Position numbers and translations under genes: made by a program. From Odobenus rosmarus divergens (lineage: Eukaryota > Chordata > Mammalia > Carnivora > Odobenidae), in assembly GCF_000321225.1 (NCBI RefSeq), contig NW_004450467.1, positions 1,426,654 through 1,490,653 on the forward strand: a stretch of 64,000 bases of DNA, written 5' to 3'. Positions 37,854 through 48,875 of this stretch are shown here, piece by piece. How positions within the stretch are numbered: position 1 is the stretch's first letter; each line of letters starts with the position of its first letter. The notes under the pieces are model-generated. The model searched no databases and was not told the DNA's origin. It saw only the letters and a program-made list of their open reading frames with translations.

Positions 37854-39060
37854 AGAAATGCAACTGATTTTTGTATGTTGATTATGTATCCTGAAATTCT
37901 ACTGAATTCCTCTATCAGGTCTAACAGTTTTTTGATGGAATATTTAAGATTTTCTCTATATAAGATCATGTCATCTCAAACAGGGACAATTTTACTTCTC
38001 CCTTTCCAATTAAGATGTCTTTTATTTTCTTGCCTAGTTGCACTGCTAGGACTTGCAGTACTATATTGAATAGAAGTGGCAAGAGTGGGCATCCCTGTCT
38101 TGTTCCCGATCTTAAAGAAAAGGCTTTTAACTTTCCAACACTATGATTTTAGTTCTGGGGTTGTCATACATGACCTTTATTATATTGAGGTTAATTCCTT
38201 CTATGCCTCATTTGTTGAGAGTTTTTTTTTTTTATCATGAAAGGATGTTAAATTTTATCAAATACTTTTTCTGCATCTATTGGATGATATGATTGTTATC
38301 CTTTATTCTATTAATGTAGCATATCACATTTATTGATTTTTGTACATCGAATCATCCTTGCATCCCAGAGATGAATCCCACTTGATCATGGTGTATGATC
38401 CTTGAATTTCACTATTATGTTGAGGATTTTTACACCTATGTTCATCAGAGATACTAGCCTATCACTTTCTTTTCTTTTAGTGTCCTTGTCCAGTTTCAGT
38501 ATCAGGATAATACTGACCTCATAAAGCAAGTGTGGAAATGTTCCTTTCTTTTCAATTTCTTGAAGAGCTGGAGAAGGATTTTTTGTTGTTTTTGTTGTTG
38601 TTGTTTGGGGGTTTTTTTGTTTTTGTTTTTTTGGTGCCAAAACCCGGGATAGATGATGTTAACTCTTTTAACCATTTGGTAGAATTCATCGGTGAAGCCA
38701 TCTGGTCCTAAGGTTTTATTTGTTGGAATGTTTTTGATTATCGATTAAACCTCCTTACTAGTGATCAATGAGTTCAGATTTTCTATTTCTTTGTGGTTCA
38801 GTCATGGTAGTTTATATGTTTCTAGAAATTTATCCTTTTCCTCTAGGTTGTCCAGTTTGTTACCATATAACTGTTCACAGTGGTCTCATATTCCCTTGTA
38901 TTTCTTTTATATTAGTTATAATGTCCCCCTCTTTCATTTCTGATTTTATTTATTTGAATCTTGTCTCCTGAATCCTGTTTTGTTTCGTTTTTGGTGCGTT
39001 TGGCTAAAGATTTGTCAATTTTCTTTGTCTTTTCAAAGCACAGATCCTAGTTTCATTTAG

Positions 39061-39128
39061 TTTTTTTTTATTTAAATATAGCTAATATACAATGTTACAA
39101 CAGTTCCAGGTGTGATTCAACAAATCTA
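39061..39128 (-). mobile_element. Short L1 3' end fragment inside the old L1
   Basis: A T-run followed by AATATAGCTAATATACAATG and CAGTTCCAGGTGTGATTCAA breaks the host text between TTTCATT and GATCTTTTC. Short imperfect repeats TCATTTA/TCATTGA flank it. It is a different L1 3' UTR type from the other inserts. Confidence 0.65.
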
Positions 39129-41467
39129 TCATTGATCTTTTCTAGTGCCTTTATAGTCTCTACTTCATTTACTTCTGCTCTGATCTTTATTATTTTTTCC
39201 TTCCGCCAACTTTAGGTTGAGTTTGTTCTTTTATAGTTACTTGAGGTATAAAATTAGGCTACTTGAGATCTTTCTTTTTTTTAAACGCAGGTGTTTATCA
39301 CTATAAACTTTCCTCCTAAAACTGCTTTTGCTGTATCTCCGAAGTTTTGGTATGTTGTCCATTTTCATTTATATCAAGATATTTTTTTGATTTTCATTGT
39401 GAATTCCTTTGATTTCTTCTTTTACCTATTGTTCAGAAATGTGTTGTTTAATTTCCACATATTTGTGAATTTTCCAGCTTTTCTCATTAGAAAAGATACC
39501 TGATATGATTTTGATCTTAAATTTATCTGTTTTGTGACCTAATATATGACCTATCCTACAGAACGTTCCATGTGTGCTTGAGAAGAATGTGTGTCCTTCT
39601 GCTATTGGATGAAATGTTCTGTAAATGTCTGTTAAGTCCTTTTAGTCTAAGGTATAATCCAACTCCAGTGTTTCCTTATTGATTTTCTGTCTGGAATATC
39701 TATCCATTGTTTAAAGTGGTGTATTAAAGTTCCCTACTATTGTTGCATTGCTGTCTATTTTTGCCTTCAGATCTGTCAATAATTGTTTAATATATTTAGG
39801 TGCTCCAATACTGGGTGTGTATATATTTACAGTTATAGCCTCTTGGTGAATTGACTCCTTAATCATTATATAAGGGCCTTTTTTGTCTCTTATTATAGCT
39901 TTTGAGTTAAAGCCTATTTCATTTGATACAACTATAGCTAACCCTGCATTTTTAGTTTCCATTTGCATGGAATATCTTTTTCCTATCCTTCACTTTCAGC
40001 CTGTAAGTATCCTTAAAGCTTAAGTGAGTCTGTTGTAGGCAGCATATAGTTAGGGTTGGTTTTTTTGTTTTGTTTTGTTTTTGTTTGTTTGTTTTAAATC
40101 CATTCAGCCACTCTATGTCTTCTAATCCAGAGAATGTAAAGCACTTACATTAAGAGTAATTAATGATAGATAAGGTACAATCACCCCTTTGTTAATTGCT
40201 TTCTGATTGTTTTGTAGTTCTTTTTTTCCTCTCTCATTGACTTTCTTATGAATTAATGATGTTCTATAATGGTATGCTTTTATTCTATTCTTTTTATCAT
40301 TTGTGTATATTTAAAGGATTTTACTTTGTGATTTAAGGCTTTCATAATAAGTTGCAACACTCTATTTTAAGCTTATGATAACTTCAATCACATAAAAGTT
40401 CTACACTTTTACTTGCCCCCTTTCACATTTTATGTTGTTGATGTCCCAATTTACATCTCTTTATATTGTGTACCAGTTAATAAAATATTGTACCACTAAT
40501 TTTTTTTTTAACACTTTTGTCTTTTGACCCGGATGCTAGGGTATAATGTGATTTATATACTACTACTGCAGTATTAGAGTATTTTGAATTTGACTATATA
40601 TTTACCTTTACTAGTGAATTTTCTACTTTCATATGTTTTTGTGTTTACGAATTAGTGTCCTTTCATTTCAGCTTGAAAACTTCCTTTACCATTCCTTGTA
40701 AGGCAGGTCTAGTGGTAATAAATTTCCTCAGCTTTTGTCTGGAAGAGTCTATGTCTCCTTCACTTCTGAAGGACAATCCTGCTGTGAAGTTTGCAGCGTT
40801 TTCTTTGACCATCCTGAATACCTCATCCTACTCTCTCCTGGTCCTCAACGGTTCTGCTGAGACATCTGCAGATAGCCTTACTGGGATTCCCTGTATGTGC
40901 CAAGCTATTCTCTTGCTGCTTTAAAAATTCTGTCTTTGAATTTTGAGAGTTTGATTATAGTGTGTCTCAATGAAAATCTCTTTAGATTGAATATGTTTGG
41001 AGATCTCTGAGTTTCATGTCCTTGAATGGCCATGTCTCTCCCTAGATTTGGGACATTTTCAGCCATTATTTCTTTAAGTAAGTTTTCTGTTCCTTTCTCT
41101 CTTCTCTTTCTGGGACTACCATAACATGAATGTTGTTTTGCTTGACGGTATCCAGAATTCATATAGGCTTGTTTCACTCTTTTTTATTCTTGTTTCTTAG
41201 TCTCCTATGACTGGATAATACCAAGAGATTAGTCTTCAAGTTTGCAGATTCTTTGTTCTGCATGATTGGGCCTAATATTGAAGCTCTCTATTGCATTTTT
41301 CATTTTGTTTATTGTATGCTTCAGGTCTAGAATTTCTATTTGGTTCTTTTTTTATTTCTAACTCTTTGTTGAACTTCTCATTTTGTTCATGCATTGTTTT
41401 CCTGAATTCATTGAATTGTCTGTGTTCTCTTGAATCTCACTCAGTTTCCTTAAAGTAATTAATTTGA

Positions 41468-41668
41468 GAGGCACGTGGGTGGCCCAGTCAGTTAAGCGTC
41501 TGCCTTTGGCTCAGATCATGATCCCAGGGTCTTGGGATCAAGCCCCACATTGTGTTCCCTTCCCAGCAGGGAGTTTGCTTTTCCCTCTCCTTCTGCTCCT
41601 CCCCATCACCATTCATATTCTCTCACACGCTCTCTCTCTCTCAAATAAATGGATAAAATCTTTTAAAA
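41468..41668 (+). mobile_element. CanSINE
   Basis: Head GGCACGTGGGTGGCCCAG, CT-rich body, AATAAATGGATAAAATC tail. Perfect 11-bp target duplications AATTAATTTGA at 41457-41467 and 41669-41679, inside the 5' part of the old L1. Confidence 0.95.
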
Positions 41669-41874
41669 AATTAATTTGAATTCTTTTTCAAGTAACCTGC
41701 AGATTTCCATTTCTTTGGGATCACTTACTGGAAAATTATTGTGTTCCTTTGGTGGTGTCACGTTTCCTTGCTTCTTCATGTTTCTGATGGCTCTGCACTG
41801 ATGTCTATGCATTTGAGGGAGCTGTCACCTCTGCAGTGAAGGAAATGTTCATTTCTGCACTATGAAATATGGTA

Positions 41875-42025
41875 GTCATGAGCCACATACGGTCATAAAG
41901 CATGTGAAACGGCCGAGTGTTACTAAGGAACTGAATTTTAATTTTATTTAATAGGACTTAGTTTAATTTTAAACTTAAATAGCCACATGTAGTTGGTGGT
42001 AAAGAAACAAATATCAATGAATAAA
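41875..42025 (+). mobile_element. MER3-like hAT element
   Basis: AATATGGTAGTCATGAGCCA, AGTGTTACTAAGGAACTGAA, an AT-rich middle and TAAATAGCCACATGTAGTTG match the MER3 layout. A second member lies at 57.4 kb. Confidence 0.75.
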
Positions 42026-42044
42026 AGAATAAATTATCTTCTTA

Positions 42045-42215
42045 GCAACTATATTAAATAGGTACTGTTACTGGTTCCTCACATATAAGGAAAGGTAGAG
42101 GAACAGAGATTAAATAACTTGCCTAAAGTTTCACAGCAAATAAATTGTGAAACCAGGATGTGAACCCAGGTACCTATCCCCAGACCCTACACTCCTAATT
42201 ACTGCATGGAAATCT
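42045..42215 (-). repeat. MIR, antisense
   Basis: AGGTACTGTTACTGGTTCCT, GATTAAATAACTTGCCTAAA and CCAGGATGTGAACCCAGGTA give the antisense MIR order clearly. Confidence 0.85.
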
Positions 42216-42660
42216 GTTTTCTCAGATGATTTCAACTCAGTAATCTGGTGTTCAGGGTTTTGGTGAAAGTTTATATGTTATAATGCATGACAGTACAACA
42301 GATGATGTGTCCAGTACTAATACCTAGTATTTCAAAAGAGTTACTTCATGATGTGAATTATATCTTAAGCACTTATGAAATATATAAAAAATATTTCTTA
42401 TATAGGAAAAATAAGCAATCTTTTACACTTCCAAAGTAGTCTCATCCTTAAAGTTAATAGTAATCTATGCTACTTATCCACTTAACAGTGTATTTCTAAT
42501 GCAGCAAGTAGTAAAGAAAGTTTAAAGGTTACCCCTGCTTGAGAACAACTAAACATTAGGAAATACATAAAGTTTGAGACATAAAAGTCTACAAAAGATT
42601 CCAAAGATCCCCTTTAAAAAAAAAAAAAGGGAAATAAGGTCAGAAAAACTGTATCTATGG

Positions 42661-43163
42661 AACCAAGCCAGAGCTACAACAATGGACAGCCAAAAGGGCA
42701 AAGTTGCCCAGGGGCAACTGTTTTAGCAATGAAATTAAGATTTGGACCAGTCACAGGTAAATCAGAAACCTCCTAACAGTTTTGCTGATCAGAGACCCTC
42801 AGAAGAGGCTTCCACGTCCCAGGTCAATAGTACTCCTGAGGAACAGAAAGAAGCAGAAACAAATCCCCTTAAATTTTCTTCACTTTAAGTCCACAGAACT
42901 TCCACTGAGTAAAATCAACCAATGAGTTCACAAACAAAAATAGCAAACTCAAGAAACCCATTTTTTATGATTGAGAGCCAGAAGAAACAACTGACAGTAT
43001 TTTTACTCCCAAGTATTATTTGTATAGAAACTATAGGGAAAAACTATAGAACTGCTACGCATAAACTGTTTTAATAAATAAGGGGCATAATTACGAAGTT
43101 GACCAATCAATACAATACTGTTAGAAATAAACAGTATTGCATTGTTGTAGCTCTGGCTTGGTT
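42661..43163. repeat. 24-bp perfect inverted repeat with 455-bp spacer
   Basis: 42661-42684 (starting AACCAAGCCAGAGC) is exactly the reverse complement of 43140-43163. The right arm directly abuts a perfect hairpin: 43113-43122 CAATACTGTT, a 7-base loop, and 43130-43139 AACAGTATTG. I know no repeat family with this structure. Confidence 0.9.
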
Positions 43164-43279
43164 TGGAGGGGATTTGGAGGAAAAAGACAGAACCCCTACC
43201 TATGAAAATTATAACTGTTAAAAGGTTACCAAAAAAAGGAAGAAACTAATCAGTTGATTAAAAAGCAGATTAGAAACAA

Positions 43280-43960
43280 TTAGTTGTACTGGAAAATATG
43301 TCCAATATTTACCTTCAATACAGCACAGAGAAACAAGGGATCGAAATGTGAGAGGAATGTTAAAAGACATAAAGAACAGAAGGAAAAGTTCTAATATACC
43401 TCTCATTGGAATGTCAAAAAGGAAAAGTGAATGGAGAAAAGGTAGTATCCAAAGAGATAATGGATGCAAAATTTTCAGAACTGATAAAAAATGTGAACCC
43501 ATCAATCCAGGAAGCACATATCCCAGGTGGGATAAATGAAACAAAATAAAAAGTCCAAGCTCTAAAGTATTACTTTTTAAAAAACCTGAAAATGTAGAAG
43601 ACAAAATTAAAAGAGACAAGGCAGAATACTCACAAAACTATGGCAATTAGAAAAAGAGCAGACTTCTCAACAACAACAATAGAAGTCAGAAGGCAGCAGA
43701 AGAGTATCTTTAAAAGGCTGAGGAAAACCCGAAATTTGGTGCCTAGGTGACAATGATGATGATGATGATGATAAAATAAAAATATTTAAGTATAAGAACA
43801 GAGTTCACTACCAAGAGACCTCAGTAAATGAACCTCAAAAGACTGTACTTCAGGAAGAATAAAAAGGATCCTGGAAGGACAATCTAATGTGCAGCAAAGA
43901 CAATGATAAACCTGCATTTTTTAGTGCAAGCAAACACTTTTTAAAATATTAATTATCATA
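43280..43960 (+). mobile_element. L1/HAL1-type 5' sequence, sense
   Basis: AATCCAGGAAGCACATATCC, GCAGACTTCTCAACAACAAC, AGAAGTCAGAAGGCAGCAG and CTTCAGGAAGAATAAAAAGG follow the sense order of old L1 5' sequence, the same region found antisense at 40.1-40.7 kb. Sequence at 42860-43280 may also belong to it. Confidence 0.65.
43754..43772. repeat. (GAT)n microsatellite
   Basis: Six GAT units inside the L1-derived stretch. Confidence 0.9.
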
Positions 43961-45125
43961 ATGCTTTTTAATTTGTAGAATTTAAAAAAACAGAAGTGGA
44001 CTTCCTCTGCAAACATAATACAGGAACAAGGACCAGATTTACCTTGCTGTCTTAACCAAATAAAAAACTGGAAAAAATAAATAAGACATCATTTCACAAC
44101 AGGCAAAGAGAATATTCCCTGGGAGGAAGAGAAAAATTAGGTAATCCCTATGACTGCCCTACTTTACTGCCTGCAAAGACTTTTTCAGGCTGCAGCACAG
44201 AAAGAGATAAACTAAGCAGTATCCCTGAATTGAAAAGACAGGAATGGTAGTCAAGGAAGGCCCAAGCGGCTAAAATTCCAAGGAACTATACAGTTGATAG
44301 AATTTGTAGAAAAGGTAATTAAACAGCTATTACAAATAAAACTTCATATGTTCAAGAAACTAGGAGACGCTGCAAAAAGTATAAGAATGCCTCCTGAAAG
44401 GGGCACGTGGGTAAGTGTTGAGAGGGTGTTAATGCAACTCTCTGGAACACTGGAAGATGAGTCCCACTGGCCGTCCCAGCTGACTGTGAGTGCCATCAAA
44501 ACTCAGGAGAGTATGTGTGGGACACTGGGTATTCTGCATGCCACTGGCTGCAGTTCACTCTTGGAGCAGGAATAAAAAAGCATTTTGGAACTAGGAAGAA
44601 AAGCCACTTCTTCATTCAGTGTCTCTCCAATGCTATCTACTGAAAAGCTTAACAGCTCTCTACCTGGCAAAAGAGAAATGCTCATAGGGCTCAGCTCCAA
44701 TATCACAAAGCAGGGCAAAGAAGGATGGATATGGAGCAAAGAGATAAACTGACAACTGGCACAAAGAGTATATAAAACATTTAAATCTGTAGAGTTCCGC
44801 CTCTGTCACGGAAGATTCAACTTGAAAGTTCACTAATAAAAACCACAACTCTCTTTTAGCTTCAGATAAAAGGATAATGAAAATATAACTAATGAATAGA
44901 AGCTCAACTCACCTGAGATTTTACTAGTAAAATGTCACATCTCTGTTTTTAGACTTAATTTGTGGGCTTATAGATAGCATAATTGAGATATCTTAGTAAA
45001 ATATATATTATCTAATCCAAACTACCCAGATATATTACATATATAAAATATCTCTCTCATTATATTCATAAAATTGCTTACTTACAAGTATGTATGTGCA
45101 CACACATACACATGCATAAACACAC
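43961..45125. other. Unassigned intronic sequence
   Basis: Some L1-like A-rich text at the left. The block 44380-44580 is more complex and opens 93 codons on the plus strand (44294-44575) without a recognisable motif. Confidence 0.4.
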
Positions 45126-45129
45126 ATAC

Positions 45130-45300
45130 CCTTATTAGTTATCAAAGAAATACAAACTGAAGCAAAGATTAAGCACAAATTTTTTAACCATCAGTTGACA
45201 AAAAATAACAAACGTCCAGTAGTGGAGAGAGTAGGGGGAAAAGGGAAGGCTAAAAATTGATGAAGATAAGCTTCTCCAATTATACATTTATATATACTGC
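45130..45300 (+). mobile_element. Possible old L1 ORF2 scrap
   Basis: TTATCAAAGAAATACAAACTG and CAGTAGTGGAGAGAGTAGGG resemble the ORF2 C-terminal coding text in sense direction. Very diverged. Confidence 0.4.
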
Positions 45301-46230
45301 AAAACTTCGTGTCAAAATAATCTAATTTTTAATTTGGCGGTTTGGTTGTGGAGGAGAATTTAGCTGACTAGTGTTTGAAAAGTTCTCTATTTTTACGTCA
45401 AAAGAAAGAGTAATGCAGTTTTTAAAAGCATCATGTGTTTGTTCATCCTTTCAAATCTAGATCAGTGACAAAAACACCTGACAATGGCAAATTGAGAATA
45501 ATCACTAGTCAATTCGTAGAGCCACCTATTCCAAATTCTTTATACCCATTTTACAAAATGCATCTATCACAAATGGAAAACAATAGAAACTAAAGCACAT
45601 AACTAAGTCATTATGGCATGTGCAGAGTTTTTATTTTATTCTAAAAATAATAGTTGATTATAGTATTTGTGATAATAGAAGTTCCCTAATAAGAATTAAA
45701 ACCATCCATTTTAATTGAACCTCTATTCATTTTTAATTAGAACTGCTTACAATGAATAAATAAATCAATGAAGTAAATTTTAAATGTAGTGAAATATAAA
45801 ACAAATTAAAGTTAGACCTATAATCTACGTATCCAGGAAGGTTTTCAGATACAAGGAAGCGTATCATGAGTAACTACTCTCTACCTGGAATTTTCCATTC
45901 CTGAAGTAAGATGGAGAACCTGTTAAGCTATGGTAGAATTCATCTAAATCTTTCTTATGGGTGTGATATAGTGATGACACCAGTGACTATAAGAGATACT
46001 CTATTACAAGAATATGGTATTATGCATGAACTTAAACTACAAGAACAGCCTTGACAATAAGATGTATGAATGGGTCACAGCCTTTGCCTTAAGGTACTCT
46101 TGCATCAGCTACTGACTGGTGCAAATTCTTAATTGAGATGTAATCTATATTAATTTTTAAGAATATCTGAGCCTCAGATTCCTCATCTATAAAACTGAAA
46201 TGATAATAAGTATCTTCTTGGACTGTTTAG
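45301..46230. other. Unassigned intronic sequence
   Basis: AT-rich, no family recognised. Confidence 0.5.
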
Positions 46231-46231
46231 A

Positions 46232-46322
46232 GGATTAACAATACCTTTATATATATGTATAAATATATATGTATATTTATATTTATCTACATACATATGT
46301 ATATACACACATACACATATGA
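46232..46322. repeat. AT-rich simple repeat (TATATG/CATATA)
   Basis: Alternating TA with interspersed G and C, ending in a short CA run. Confidence 0.85.
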
Positions 46323-46384
46323 CAGTGAAAGGGCAACCGATAAATTCAGTTATTCCAATTGACAGTAATGAAGTCATTTTAATA

Positions 46385-46690
46385 CAGCATTAGAGGTGGC
46401 ACATTGGAGAGAACCTGCTCTGCCACGCAGCTTCTTGCCTTCATGGTACTTAGTCTACCAGAAAAGACAGATATAAATACATAATTATAAATAACTAACA
46501 ATTTCAAGCATACAAAGTGCTATGGAAAATAGCTACTATTTATAGAGAATGTACTGTGCAAAGCATTTTACATATATCATAGTATCACTCCCATCTAAAG
46601 AAATGGGAGCATAGGTTAGGAAACAGGCAGTCTGAACCCAAACCAGCACTTTTAACTACTATCCAACACTATCTCAAAACAAAAAGGTAC
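46385..46690 (-). repeat. L2 and MIR fragments, antisense
   Basis: The first part (GCCTTCATGGTACTTAGTCT, AAGTGCTATGGAAAATAGC) looks like L2 antisense. The second (GAATGTACTGTGCAAAGCAT, GGAAACAGGCAGTCTGAACC) looks like MIR antisense. Confidence 0.6.
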
Positions 46691-47547
46691 TATGCAATAC
46701 TGTACATACATTTTATATGATGTTATAATCATGAATCATTTTTTTAATCACACTGGCAGCAGTGCAGATGATGAACTGGAGAGGAATAAAACAACACAGG
46801 AGAGTACTGGAAGCCTGCAAGCGAGAAATTATTAATACTAGAACAAAGTCAGCTGTAGTAAGAATGAGAGAAGAAAACAAACTGCTGAGCTATTGAGGGA
46901 GAGTTGATAACATTTCACAAGTGACTAGACGTGAGAGTGAGGGAAAGGGAAAGCTCAACACGCTGCCACCCGAGAGACCTGGCTACCGAGCACTTTTATA
47001 ACTGAAGATTTAATCGACCCTGACCCAGGAGAAAAGGCACAGGATTTCATTTCCACTGCTCCCCACTCATCCCCATTCTTAGCTACAACGCAGGCATCAC
47101 TGTTACAGAGGTAACAAAATATCAGTGTATACCAATCAAATATTTAAACTATTTAAAGAAAAATCGCTGAAATCTTTCACTAAAAAACAAAAAAATGATC
47201 TGGAATCTCTATTTCAACAAAGAAATAAAATACTACATTGACTTTTCATTTTACACATATACATGGTATTCATTTGGTCCTAAGAATATCTTGATTGAAC
47301 ACAAAAAAAATATGGTTACTGAATTCACAATCTGTTAATTAAAAACAAAAGTTAAGTAGCTTACCCAATGATAGAAGTAAAATTTCAGATCAATCCTCAG
47401 AAGAAAATTTTCAGGCATTAGTTGATTATGTCTTTACCTAATTAACAGCATTAGCTAGACAGACACATTGATCTTTTATCTTTAGGGCTGCAGAATTCTA
47501 CACAATTCTGCATGCTTTAGCATGTAAATGATTCAATTTACATTTAA
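46691..47547. other. Unassigned intronic sequence
   Basis: Nothing recognised. Confidence 0.5.
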
Positions 47548-47560
47548 AATTCCAATATGA

Positions 47561-47764
47561 GGGGTGCCTGGGTGGCTCAGTCGTTAAGCGTCTGCCTTCG
47601 GCTCAGGTCGTGATCCCGGGGTCCTGGGATCGAGCCCCGCATCGGGCTCCCTGCTCAGCGGGGAGTCTGCTTCTCCCTCTCCCACTCCCCCAGCTTGTGT
47701 TCCCTCTATTGCTGTCTCTCTCTGTCAATTAAATAATAAAAAATTTTAAAAAATAATTTAAAAA
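47561..47764 (+). mobile_element. Young CanSINE (left copy of doublet)
   Basis: The best preserved SINE here: TCGTTAAGCGTCTGCCTTCG and GATCGAGCCCCGCATCGGG keep many CpGs. It sits between AATTCCAATATGA copies at 47548-47560 and 47765-47777. Confidence 0.97.
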
Positions 47765-47777
47765 AATTCCAATATGA

Positions 47778-47978
47778 GGGGCACCTGGGTGGCTCAGTCA
47801 GTCAAGTGTCCGACTCTTGATTTTGGCTCAGGTCACGATCTCAGAGTCCTGAGATCGAGCCCTGAGTCCAGCTCTGTGCTCAGCTGGGAGTCTGCTTGAG
47901 CTTCTCTCTCCCTCTCCCTCTATCCTCCCTGCACTCATACTCATTCCCTCTCAAATAAATAAATAGTTCTTTAAAGAG
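47778..47978 (+). mobile_element. Older CanSINE (right copy of doublet)
   Basis: A different subtype (AAGTGTCCGACTCTTGATTT). It is flanked by AATTCCAATATGA copies at 47765-47777 and 47979-47991, so the same 13-bp target occurs three times. Confidence 0.96.
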
Positions 47979-48381
47979 AATTCCAATATGAAAGTTGGAA
48001 GGGTAAAATACAATATATTCTATCCTTTAACATTTTGGTCAAATTTGTTAAAAAATTAAATCAAAATGAAAAATCTAAAAGTTTCTTTTTTTAATTCAAA
48101 TTATCTAAGAAGTAAAATAATATGTGATGACTTTTACCTGGAATGTAGTCAACTATAGCTAGAAATACACATGAAATTTAATAGGTGGTATTTTTTTTAG
48201 ACAAACACTGGGCTGAGCTCAGTGGGGCCTGAGGCTGAAAATATCAAGAGGGAAAATGGAGGGCAGAGATGGGGTACAGAAATCTGTCAGCAGAACCACC
48301 AAAGTAAGAAAGAGAAAAAAAGAGAAACCAGGAAGTAGAGTCAATGTCAGAATTATACAGTAGCTTATAAATACACTAGAT

Positions 48382-48875
48382 CAGACCTCTCAAACTTTCT
48401 GGTCTTGGCACCTCTCTACACTCTTGAAAATTATTGAGAATCCCAAAGAACTTTTATTTATGTTGGTTATATACATTGATATTTACCACCTTGGATATTA
48501 AACCTGAGAAATTTTGAAAATATTTAATAATTCATTTAAAAATAACAATAAGCCCATAACATGCTAACATAAACAATGTATTTTTGAAAAATAACTATAT
48601 TTTCCCAAACAAAAAAAAATCATTGTTTTACATTTCTGCAAATCTCTTTGAAGTCTGGCTTATAGGAAGCCAATTAGATTCTCATATTTCTTTCTGCATT
48701 CAATCTGTTTCTGTATCATATCTTATGAAGCCTCTGTACACCCATAAGAGAATGGATAGTTCAAAAGGCAAATAATGTCTTTGAATTATAATGAAAGTAG
48801 TTTTAACATCACAAACTCCCTTTATAGGGTCTTGAGGATCCCAGGGGTCCTAGGACCACACTTTGAAAACGACTG
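48382..48875 (+). mobile_element. hAT-type (Charlie-like) DNA transposon remnant
   Basis: It starts CAGACCTCTCAAACTTTCTG and ends CACACTTTGAAAACGACTG, an imperfect terminal inverted repeat. The interior (GAATCCCAAAGAACTTTTAT, GTCTGGCTTATAGGAAGCC) is a familiar mammalian DNA repeat. Flanking 8-mers CACTAGAT/CCTTAGAC could be a decayed duplication. Strand is nominal. Confidence 0.75.

Larger units (their letters stand above)
35600..41860 (-). mobile_element. Long old L1, antisense, with several later insertions
   Basis: From left to right are the 3' UTR (TAACTATAGTCACCATGCTG), the ORF2 C-terminus (36.0-36.4 kb), reverse transcriptase text (about 36.5-39.5 kb, with GGCATCCCTGTCTTGTTCC at 38087), the endonuclease part (39.5-40.1 kb) and 5' sequence shared with the copy at 2.1-5.2 kb. 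It is close to full length for an old L1 but has no long frame. Inserts cut it at 36430, 37137, 37756, 39061 and 41468, plus T-rich expansions at 38580-38640 and 40055-40090. Confidence 0.88.

Noticed and set aside
43218..43619. 133-codon minus-strand hydrophobic frame
   Set aside because: It is antisense to A-rich L1/HAL1-type sequence; the leucine- and phenylalanine-rich content follows from that.
43754..43772. Short regular repeats considered as a CRISPR-like array
   Set aside because: Simple trinucleotide microsatellite without spacers; the genome is mammalian.
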